From Candidatus Acidiferrum typicum (lineage in GTDB: Bacteria; Acidobacteriota; Terriglobia; Acidiferrales; UBA7541), in the NCBI GenBank assembly GCA_002478115.1, contig DLMH01000188.1, forward strand, positions 1 through 9,859: 9,859 bases of DNA, in the 5' to 3' direction. Position 1 is the first letter of the stretch; each line of letters opens with the position of its first letter. The position numbers and the translations under genes were made by a program. Below, piece after piece: positions 1 to 4,269 of this stretch. The notes under the pieces were generated by a model. The model did no database searches. It saw only the letters and a list, made by a program, of their open reading frames with translations, and was not told the DNA's origin.

Positions 1-237
1 GGCGGGCGGCACACGCCGTTCTTCAGCGGCTACCGGCCGCAGTTTTACTTCCGCACCACGGACGTCACCGGAGACATGAAGCTCCCGCAGGGCGTGGAAA
101 TGGTCATGCCGGGCGACAACGTGAGCTGTGAAGTTTCGCTGATCACGCCGGTGGCGCTGGAAAAGGGCTTGCGCTTCGCCATTCGCGAAGGCGGCCACAC
201 CGTCGGCGCCGGCGCCGTCGCGGAGATCATCGAGTAA
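1..237 (+). CDS. tuf: Elongation factor Tu, C-terminal fragment (5' end outside window)
   Basis: This is the 3' end of EF-Tu, the GTPase that delivers aminoacyl-tRNA to the ribosomal A site in the cytoplasm. Reading frame 1 is open from base 1 to the TAA at 235-237 and gives 78 residues. They match domain III closely: it starts with the GGRHTPFF motif, continues with [15 protein letters not shown], then VEMVMPGDN, and ends with [15 protein letters not shown]. These are hallmark EF-Tu segments of the barrel that contacts tRNA and EF-Ts, so the family call is secure. The G domain and domain II lie upstream of the window. The gene sits at the head of the visible cluster, as tuf does next to secE-nusG in many bacteria. 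No terminator is visible after the stop, so read-through into the downstream genes is plausible. Confidence 0.97.
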   Translation, partial: GGRHTPFFSGYRPQFYFRTTDVTGDMKLPQGVEMVMPGDNVSCEVSLITPVALEKGLRFAIREGGHTVGAGAVAEIIE

Positions 238-243
238 CGCTCT

Positions 244-504
244 ATGCCCGTGGAACTCATTCGTGGCCAGGTTACGAGGCAAGTCGATGGCGACTGGCAG
301 TTCGGATACGTGAAACGGGGAATGGGGCCTGTGGGCACTGTCGGGTCGCACCCGTTATCGGCAGAAGTGGTGCAGCGAATCTGGGAGCAGGTCCTGGGTC
401 CACTGCCGGCCACAGAACTTGGCGAGAGCGAGATTGTTCACGAGTGGGATCGGCTGGAGCCTGTACGGGCAATTGAAATCGAGCGCCGGGTACGGGGAAT
501 TTAA
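244..504 (+). CDS. Small hypothetical protein between tuf and rpmG (86 aa)
   Basis: I do not recognise this protein. The ORF starts with ATG 6 nt after the tuf stop and ends with TAA at 502-504. It has no signal peptide, membrane segment or cysteine motif. The composition looks like a soluble mixed alpha/beta protein, with several tryptophans and an acidic, arginine-rich C-terminal third. The nearest Shine-Dalgarno-like sequence (GGAGA, 222-226) is 17 nt away, so translation would probably depend on coupling to tuf. Codon use is much less biased than in the flanking ribosomal genes (it includes AGG, TTA, CGA, GTA and several GGA codons), consistent with low expression, recent origin or non-coding chance. 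It is the longest same-strand frame in this gap and fits it neatly, so it is listed as possible rather than proven. Confidence 0.42.
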   Translation: MPVELIRGQVTRQVDGDWQFGYVKRGMGPVGTVGSHPLSAEVVQRIWEQVLGPLPATELGESEIVHEWDRLEPVRAIEIERRVRGI

Positions 505-549
505 CAGCCGAGTATTGGGCATTGAGTTTGAATGTATTGGAGATAGTTG

Positions 550-699
550 ATGCGGGAAATCATTACATTGCAATGTGGTGAGTGCAAGAACCGGAATTAC
601 ACCACCACGAAGAACAAGAAGAAGCACTCCGAGCGCATGGAGACCAAGAAGTTCTGCCGCGCGTGCCGCAAGCACACGCCGCACAAAGAGGTCAAGTAA
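550..699 (+). CDS. rpmG: 50S ribosomal protein L33 (zinc-binding form)
   Basis: This gene encodes a 49-residue basic protein of the L33 family, a component of the large ribosomal subunit near the E site. The start MREIITLQC, the NYTTTKNKK segment and the [14 protein letters not shown] tail are typical. Two CxxC pairs (C9/C12 and C36/C39) form the zinc ribbon, so this is the zinc-containing (C+) paralogue type rather than the cysteine-free form. The length is standard for the family. ATG at 550 is supported by GGAGA at 539-543, six bases upstream. Position between tuf and tRNA-Trp/secE is a common arrangement in bacteria. In species with both L33 types, expression of the C+ form can depend on zinc; whether a C- copy exists here cannot be seen. 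Confidence 0.96.
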   Translation: MREIITLQCGECKNRNYTTTKNKKKHSERMETKKFCRACRKHTPHKEVK

Positions 700-720
700 C
701 GCTCGCGCAAACGCGTGTGC

Positions 721-766
721 GTCATCCTGAGGCGATCCGTTAGGGATCAACGAAGGATCTCAGTGG
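721..766 (+). repeat. Putative dispersed intergenic repeat with inverted-repeat core
   Basis: This stretch begins GTCATCCTGAGG and ends GAAGGATCTCAGTGGG. From memory, sequences of the type GTCATCCTGAG...GAAGGATCTC recur between genes in Acidobacteriota and some other soil bacteria. Within it, CTGAG (729-nt region, 727-731) is mirrored by CTCAG (759-763), and GATCC (734-738) is mirrored by GGATC (744-748) around a 5-nt loop. No coding frame explains it and no U-tract follows. It lies between the rpmG stop and tRNA-Trp, within a 119-nt gap where I see no convincing promoter. Only one copy is in the window, so the dispersed nature is inferred. Confidence 0.45.
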
Positions 767-818
767 GTTGCTGAGCGGCACGGTTACGAGGTGTGGGGGG
801 GCAGGCGGTTTTGGTTTT

Positions 819-893
819 AGGGGAGTCGTCCAACGGTTAGGACTCCGGTCTCCAAAACCGGGTATGGGGGTTCGAATCCCTCCTCCCCTGCCA
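819..893 (+). tRNA. trnW: tRNA-Trp (anticodon CCA)
   Basis: A complete cloverleaf can be drawn. The acceptor stem is AGGGGAG (819-825) with CTCCCCT (883-889). The D stem is GTCC (828-831) with GGAC (840-843). The anticodon stem is CCGGT (845-849) with ACCGG (857-861), and its 7-nt loop places CCA at 852-854. The T stem is GGGGG (866-870) with CCCTC (878-882), including one G-U pair, around a TTCGAAT loop. Discriminator base G890 is the expected identity base for bacterial tRNA-Trp, and the terminal CCA is encoded at 891-893. The gene lies between rpmG and secE and 49 nt before the secE start, so the tRNA is probably excised from a common transcript with the protein genes. I see no separate promoter or terminator. 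Confidence 0.97.
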
Positions 894-910
894 GGATTTT
901 GAAGGACACA

Positions 911-933
911 AGCCGCGAGGCTCGTGCAGGTGA
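911..933 (+). promoter_or_regulatory. secE translation initiation region with small GNRA hairpin
   Basis: The AGGTGA at 928-933 is a good Shine-Dalgarno sequence nine bases before the secE ATG. Five bases 5' of it, AGCC (911-914) can pair with GGCT (919-922) around a GCGA tetraloop, a GNRA-type loop. The stem is only 4 bp, so it may simply be a spacer hairpin after the tRNA 3' end. It is recorded because similar GNRA-capped stems sit before the ribosome binding sites of rpoB and rpoC. Confidence 0.4.
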
Positions 934-942
934 AACGGATTC

Positions 943-1233
943 ATGGCAACGCAGGCGGTTAAAGTGAAGAACGAAGAGTCTCAAAGCAACGCAATTACCG
1001 GGGCAGCAGCCGGTGTCGGCGAAAAGGTCACCGGAACCATCCAGGGCACCCGCGAATTCCTCCACGATGTTCGCGTGGAAATGAAGCAGGTGACCTGGCC
1101 CAATCGCGATGACGTCACTTCCACCACCATGGTGGTGATCGCCACTGTTGCATTTTTTGGAGTGTTTCTGGCGATTGTCGATTGGCTTGTTCAGCACGGA
1201 GTCCAGCGGCTTTTCGACTATTTTCACGTCTAA
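943..1233 (+). CDS. secE: Preprotein translocase subunit SecE
   Basis: SecE is the small essential membrane subunit of the SecYEG channel and clamps SecY. The 96-residue product has a polar, alanine/glycine-rich N-terminus (about 1-34). This is followed by the conserved amphipathic region containing EMKQVTWPNRDD (about 46-57), the SecE family signature. One hydrophobic transmembrane helix (about 61-84) and a short tail complete it. This is the single-TM form found in most bacteria, not the three-TM E. coli form. ATG at 943 is chosen because AGGTGA at 928-933 is properly spaced and the N-terminus has normal length. The gene is followed by nusG after 14 nt, the near-universal secE-nusG pairing, and probably forms one transcript with it. 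Confidence 0.96.
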   Translation: MATQAVKVKNEESQSNAITGAAAGVGEKVTGTIQGTREFLHDVRVEMKQVTWPNRDDVTSTTMVVIATVAFFGVFLAIVDWLVQHGVQRLFDYFHV

Positions 1234-1247
1234 GGACGGAATGTCTT

Positions 1248-1781
1248 ATGTCGATGCAGTGGTACATCATTCACACCTATTCGGGCTTCGAGAAGAAGGT
1301 TAAGGAAAGCCTGGAAAGCCGTGTGGCCGCATTTAGCCTGCAGGACAAGATCGGCCGGGTGTTGATCCCCACCGAAGATGTCGTCGAAGTGCGCGGCGGC
1401 AAGAAGATCGTCGCTTCCCGCATGTCCTATCCGGGCTACGTCCTCGTGGAAATGGATCTCGACGAGAACACCTGGCACATCGTTCGCAATACGCCGCGCG
1501 TCACCGGTTTCGTCGGTTCGGCCACGGCTCCTCCGGCGCTCTCCGAGGCCGAAGTGGACGCCATCATCAATCGCGTGCACACCCCCCTGGATCGCCCGAA
1601 GCCCAAGGTCGTCTTCGAGCGCAATGAGCAGGTGCGCATCGTGGACGGTCCTTTCGCCAACTTTAACGGCACCGTCGAGGAGATCGACAACGATCACAGC
1701 CGCCTCAAGGTTTCCGTCACGATTTTCGGCCGCTCCACTCCCGTCGAACTCGATTTCGCGAGCGTGGAAAAGCTGGGATGA
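1248..1781 (+). CDS. nusG: Transcription termination/antitermination protein NusG
   Basis: NusG binds the clamp of RNA polymerase, suppresses pausing and links polymerase to Rho or the ribosome. The 177-residue product begins MSMQWYIIHTYSGFEKKV, which starts the NGN domain (about 4-110). That domain includes the conserved SYPGYVLVEM stretch and the TPRVTGFVG segment that contact polymerase. A C-terminal KOW domain follows (about 122-177), with the signature VRIVDGPFANFNGTVEEID and the last strand VELDFASVEKLG. The frame is open upstream to 1182 inside secE. The start at 1248 is preferred because it gives the usual family length and follows AAGGA/GGA (1232-1240); the next ATG at 1254 is possible. 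No insertion is present between NGN and KOW. It is co-oriented with secE and rplK, consistent with one operon. Confidence 0.96.
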   Translation: MSMQWYIIHTYSGFEKKVKESLESRVAAFSLQDKIGRVLIPTEDVVEVRGGKKIVASRMSYPGYVLVEMDLDENTWHIVRNTPRVTGFVGSATAPPALSEAEVDAIINRVHTPLDRPKPKVVFERNEQVRIVDGPFANFNGTVEEIDNDHSRLKVSVTIFGRSTPVELDFASVEKLG

Positions 1782-1785
1782 ATTC

Positions 1786-1804
1786 CGGCGGCCTGCTGCC
1801 GCCG
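1786..1804 (+). promoter_or_regulatory. Strong GC hairpin in nusG-rplK spacer
   Basis: CGGCGGC (1786-1792) pairs perfectly with GCCGCCG (1798-1804) around a 5-nt CTGCT loop, five bases after the nusG stop. No U-run follows, so it is not a canonical intrinsic terminator. It lies where E. coli places the start of the L11-L1 messenger, which L1 represses by binding near rplK. I cannot show an L1-site resemblance here. It may instead be an RNA processing or stability element at the boundary between the nusG and ribosomal sections. Confidence 0.45.
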
Positions 1805-1834
1805 CGACATCAATGAGATTGAGGTAGAGGAAAG

Positions 1835-2269
1835 ATGCCACCAAAGAAAGTACAGACAACCATCAAGCTGCAATTGCCGGCTGGCAAAGCCACTCCGGCG
1901 CCGCCCGTGGGCACCGCGCTCGGCCCGCACGGCGTCAACATCATGGATTTCTGCAAGCAGTTCAACGCCAAGACGCAGAAAGAAGCCGATGGGATGATTT
2001 TCCCTGTCCTCGTCACCATCTACACGGACCGCTCCTTCACGTTCGTGTTGAAGACGCCGCCCGCTTCCATCCTGCTGCTTCGCGCTGCGGGAATCGCCAA
2101 GGGGTCGCCGGAGCCCAATCGCAACAAAGTCGGCAAGGTCACCAAGAAGCAGGTCGTCGAAATCGCCAAGATCAAGCTTGTCGATCTCAACACCACCAAT
2201 CTGGACTCCGCGGTCCGTACCGTCATGGGTACGGCCCGCAACATGGGTCTGGAAGTCGTGGAAGCCTAG
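1835..2269 (+). CDS. rplK: 50S ribosomal protein L11
   Basis: L11 forms the base of the ribosomal stalk together with 23S rRNA and is the site of thiostrepton action and of RelA sensing. The 144-residue protein carries the proline-rich N-terminal signature [20 protein letters not shown] (21-40) and the following KQFNAKT. The C-terminal RNA-binding domain ends with [13 protein letters not shown]. Length is standard. ATG at 1835 follows AGAGG (1826-1830), with GAGG also at 1821. It precedes rplA by 35 nt, the classic L11-L1 pair, in which L1 autoregulates translation in other bacteria. Codon use is strongly biased, as expected for a highly expressed gene. Confidence 0.97.
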   Translation: MPPKKVQTTIKLQLPAGKATPAPPVGTALGPHGVNIMDFCKQFNAKTQKEADGMIFPVLVTIYTDRSFTFVLKTPPASILLLRAAGIAKGSPEPNRNKVGKVTKKQVVEIAKIKLVDLNTTNLDSAVRTVMGTARNMGLEVVEA

Positions 2270-2304
2270 GGAGTCACAGGCGCCAGGAGATCGCAGAGGT
2301 AGAA

Positions 2305-3015
2305 ATGACAAAGAAGCAGGGAAAACATGTGGAGAATGCGCGCAAGAAAGTCGAAGCGCGTCCCTACAAGCTCGCCGAAGCCGCCGAGCTGCTCAAGAAA
2401 ACGCACCACACCAAGTTCAACGAAACCGTCGAACTTGCCATCAATCTGGGTGTGGATCCGAAGCATTCCGATCAGGTGGTTCGTGGCACCGTCGTTCTGC
2501 CCAACGGCCTTGGCAAAGCCGTTCGCGTCCTCGTCCTCGCCGGCGGTGATAAACAGCGCGAAGCCCAGGAAGCCGGAGCGGAATTCGTCGGTGGCGACGA
2601 TATGGTTCAGAAAATCATGGAAGGCTGGACCGATTTCGACGCCGTCATCGCCACGCCGGACATGATGCGCTCGGCGGGTAAACTCGGTAAGGTGCTGGGC
2701 CCGCGCGGCCTCATGCCCAATCCGAAAACTGGCACCGTCACCGCGGACGTCACCAAAGCCGTCAAGGAGACCAAGGCTGGCAAAGTGGAATTTCGCGTGG
2801 ACAAAGCAGGCATCGTCCACTGCCCCGTCGGCAAAATTAATTTTGACGCCCAGAAGCTGGCGGAAAACGCGCACTCCGTTATCGCCGCCGTCCTGAAGGC
2901 CAAACCCGCCGCGGCAAAAGGCAAGTACGTCAAGAAGATTACTCTGACTTCGACCATGGGTCCCGGCATCCTCGTCGATATCGCCGAGGCCGAGACCCTG
3001 GCAACCGCCGCGTAG
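2305..3015 (+). CDS. rplA: 50S ribosomal protein L1
   Basis: L1 binds 23S rRNA at the mobile L1 stalk, which moves tRNA out of the E site, and in many bacteria represses its own messenger. The 236-residue product shows the family signature [16 protein letters not shown] near the middle, then [29 protein letters not shown] and the C-terminal [16 protein letters not shown]. Together these make up the two L1 domains. Its length is typical. ATG at 2305 has AGAGG (2295-2299) five bases upstream, plus AGGAGA further upstream at 2285-2290. The TAG stop at 3013-3015 sits in the 3-nt loop of a 5-bp GC hairpin. The rplJ start follows after 31 nt. Confidence 0.97.
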   Translation: MTKKQGKHVENARKKVEARPYKLAEAAELLKKTHHTKFNETVELAINLGVDPKHSDQVVRGTVVLPNGLGKAVRVLVLAGGDKQREAQEAGAEFVGGDDMVQKIMEGWTDFDAVIATPDMMRSAGKLGKVLGPRGLMPNPKTGTVTADVTKAVKETKAGKVEFRVDKAGIVHCPVGKINFDAQKLAENAHSVIAAVLKAKPAAAKGKYVKKITLTSTMGPGILVDIAEAETLATAA

Positions 3016-3020
3016 CGCGG
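3008..3020 (+). other. Hairpin with the rplA stop codon in its loop
   Basis: CCGCG (3008-3012) pairs with CGCGG (3016-3020), and the three-base loop is exactly the rplA TAG stop codon. The stem would be covered while ribosomes terminate and could reform afterwards. It lies 13 nt before the rplJ Shine-Dalgarno sequence GGAGA (3033-3037). This is a direct sequence observation; any role in coupling rplA and rplJ translation is conjecture. Confidence 0.4.
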
Positions 3021-3046
3021 AGAGAAATTAGCGGAGACCCAGAATA

Positions 3047-3574
3047 ATGAAGAAGAAAAGCGAAAAGCAGCAGGATCTGGACAAGCTGAAAACCGAGCTC
3101 GCGAAGGTGTCCACCGTAATTCTCACCACCTTCCAGGGCATCACCGTCGCAAACGACACCAAGCTCCGCCGCGCCGTGCAGGCCGCCGGCGGCAAGTATC
3201 AGGTCGTCAAGAACACTCTCGCGGAACTTGCCGGCACCGGCACTCCCGCTGAGGGCGTGCTCAAGAACCTGAAGGGCACCAACTCCATCGCCTACACCAA
3301 TAGCGACCCGGTGGCCCTCGCCAAGGCCCTCACCAAGGTCGCCAAGGAAGTTCCGTCGTTCCAATTCAAGTCCGGCGTGGTGGAAGGCAGAGTGATCTCC
3401 ATCGCGGAGATCCAGCAGCTCGCTACCATGCCGTCCAAGGATGAACTGATCAGCAAGATCATGTTCCTCCTGAACGCTCCGGCTCAGCGGATCGCGGCCA
3501 CGCTCAACGCGCTGCCCCGCAATCTCGCCGTGACGGTTAGCGAAGCGGTCAAGGCCGACAAGTTTAGTTCGTAG
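3047..3574 (+). CDS. rplJ: 50S ribosomal protein L10
   Basis: L10 anchors the L7/L12 dimers to the ribosomal stalk base. The 175-residue protein has the usual N-terminal RNA-binding domain: a charged start, then [34 protein letters not shown] and [21 protein letters not shown]. Its C-terminal helical tail (about 145-175) is the L12 dimer-binding helix. Length is normal. ATG at 3047 is supported by GGAGA (3033-3037), nine bases upstream. Only 31 nt separate it from rplA, which is too little for the roughly 100-200 nt L10 leader found upstream of rplJ in many bacteria. If L10 autoregulation exists here, its site must overlap rplA or lie elsewhere. Confidence 0.96.
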   Translation: MKKKSEKQQDLDKLKTELAKVSTVILTTFQGITVANDTKLRRAVQAAGGKYQVVKNTLAELAGTGTPAEGVLKNLKGTNSIAYTNSDPVALAKALTKVAKEVPSFQFKSGVVEGRVISIAEIQQLATMPSKDELISKIMFLLNAPAQRIAATLNALPRNLAVTVSEAVKADKFSS

Positions 3575-3580
3575 GGGTTT

Positions 3581-3641
3581 GGGGCTAAGCGGGCCCCGCC
3601 CGCCGCGGTTCCGAAAATTTTATTCAGAAAATTGAGAGGAG
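3581..3641 (+). promoter_or_regulatory. rplL leader: GC hairpin, AT-rich stem and strong RBS
   Basis: The 78-nt rplJ-rplL spacer holds GGGGC (3581-3585) paired with GCCCC (3593-3597). An alternative stem pairs GCGGG (3589-3593) with CCCGC (3599-3603). An AT-rich inverted repeat follows, AATTTT (3616-3621) and AAAATT (3628-3633). The Shine-Dalgarno AGAGGAGA (3635-3642) comes directly after it. The A/U-rich run in an otherwise GC-rich region could act as an unstructured ribosome landing site. That would suit the multiple copies of L12 needed per ribosome. The run follows the GC stem only after a gap, so it is a poor intrinsic terminator. Confidence 0.45.
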
Positions 3642-3652
3642 AAATCGCAGTC

Positions 3653-4033
3653 ATGTCGAAAGTCGAAACGATCCTGGAAGAAATCAAGGGCCTGACGCTT
3701 CTCGAAGCGTCCGACCTGGTCAAGAAAATGGAAGAAGCCTTCGGCGTCTCTGCTGCTGCGGCCACCGTGGTCGCGGCGGGCGGCGGCGGTGCGGCTGCCG
3801 CAGCGGCTCCGGCGGAAGAGAAGACGGAATTCACCGTTGTTCTCACCGATATCGGTGGTAACAAGATCAACGTCATCAAGGCAGTTCGCGAAGTCACCAG
3901 CCTCGGCCTCAAGGAAGCCAAGGACCTGGTGGACGGCGCGCCCAAGACCGTCAAGGAAGGCGTTAGCAAGGACGAGGCCGCGACCATCAAGAAGAAGTTC
4001 GAGGAAGCGGGCGCCAAGGTCGAGATCAAGTAA
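3653..4033 (+). CDS. rplL: 50S ribosomal protein L7/L12
   Basis: L7/L12 forms the flexible stalk that recruits and activates translational GTPases, in several copies per ribosome. The 126-residue product has the three expected parts. The first is an N-terminal dimerisation helix hairpin (about 1-30) with [20 protein letters not shown]. The second is an alanine/glycine-rich hinge (about 31-56). The third is a C-terminal domain with [21 protein letters not shown] and [19 protein letters not shown], which contains the factor-binding helix. ATG at 3653 gives the standard [11 protein letters not shown] start and lies 11 nt after AGGAG. The frame extends back to a TTG at 3632, but that start would lie next to the ribosome binding site and is rejected. 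The stop is TAA, and a hairpin follows seven bases later. Confidence 0.97.
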   Translation: MSKVETILEEIKGLTLLEASDLVKKMEEAFGVSAAAATVVAAGGGGAAAAAAPAEEKTEFTVVLTDIGGNKINVIKAVREVTSLGLKEAKDLVDGAPKTVKEGVSKDEAATIKKKFEEAGAKVEIK

Positions 4034-4039
4034 TGGTTG

Positions 4040-4060
4040 GCCGGCTGCTCTTCGGCCGGC
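4040..4060 (+). terminator. Possible attenuator hairpin after rplL
   Basis: GCCGGCTG (4040-4047) pairs with CGGCCGGC (4053-4060), with one G-U pair, around a 5-nt loop, beginning seven bases after the rplL stop. The stem is strong, but the sequence that follows (TCTCC...) has only scattered T residues. A fully efficient intrinsic terminator is therefore unlikely. In E. coli a partial terminator at this junction reduces rpoBC transcription relative to ribosomal proteins, and this hairpin is in the matching position. It could also be an RNase processing site. Confidence 0.45.
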
Positions 4061-4163
4061 TCTCCATGCTTCGGGCTTCGGTTTCGGCGCGGTTCATTTG
4101 GTGCACAACTGCGCCAGGGGAATTCAGTACGCAAGCTACGGCTGGATGTCTCAACAATCCTTT

Positions 4164-4259
4164 GGGTCCTCGAGGGACCCTCACTCACCGTGTGCGGGGC
4201 GGCATCACGGCTAGGTGTCTTTTCAAGTTTTTCCGCACGCTGCCCGAAAGGGAATGAGG
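4164..4259 (+). promoter_or_regulatory. Structured rpoB leader with competing stems and RBS
   Basis: The 236-nt rplL-rpoB spacer (4034-4269) has no credible gene. Besides the 4040-4060 hairpin, it contains GGGTCC (4164-4169) paired with GGACCC (4175-4180) around TCGAG. A long-range stem joins GTGTGCGG (4190-4197) to CCGCACGC (4233-4240). A small CCC-GAAA-GGG hairpin with a GNRA loop (4243-4252) sits just before the Shine-Dalgarno TGAGGT (4255-4260). GGGCGGC (4197-4203) can also pair with GCTGCCC (4239-4245), which would disrupt both of the last two elements. I found no convincing -35/-10 pair. Regulation of rpoB expression by RNA structure is inferred, not shown. Confidence 0.42.
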
Positions 4260-4269
4260 TACATCAGGC

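Noticed and set aside
355..750. Minus-strand frame of 131 codons over the small ORF, rpmG and the repeat
   Set aside because: It runs antisense through the certain rpmG gene and shows no recognisable motif or initiation signal.
1182..1247. Upstream extension of nusG into secE
   Set aside because: The extra 22 residues are out-of-frame secE sequence. The NGN domain begins right after the ATG at 1248, which has a suitable Shine-Dalgarno sequence.
1230..1859. Minus-strand frame of 209 codons opposite nusG
   Set aside because: It is a codon-bias shadow of nusG, with no domain and no plausible promoter.
3632..3652. TTG start for rplL seven codons upstream
   Set aside because: It is next to the Shine-Dalgarno sequence itself; ATG at 3653 gives the standard L7/L12 N-terminus.
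4099..4127. Possible promoter TTGGTG / AATTCA upstream of rpoB
   Set aside because: Both boxes match the consensus poorly, and I see no better pair. An internal rpoB promoter cannot be supported from sequence alone.
4033..4257. 74-codon + strand frame overlapping the rplL stop (TAATG)
   Set aside because: It has no ribosome binding site of its own, runs through the hairpins of the rpoB leader and has a composition typical of a random frame.
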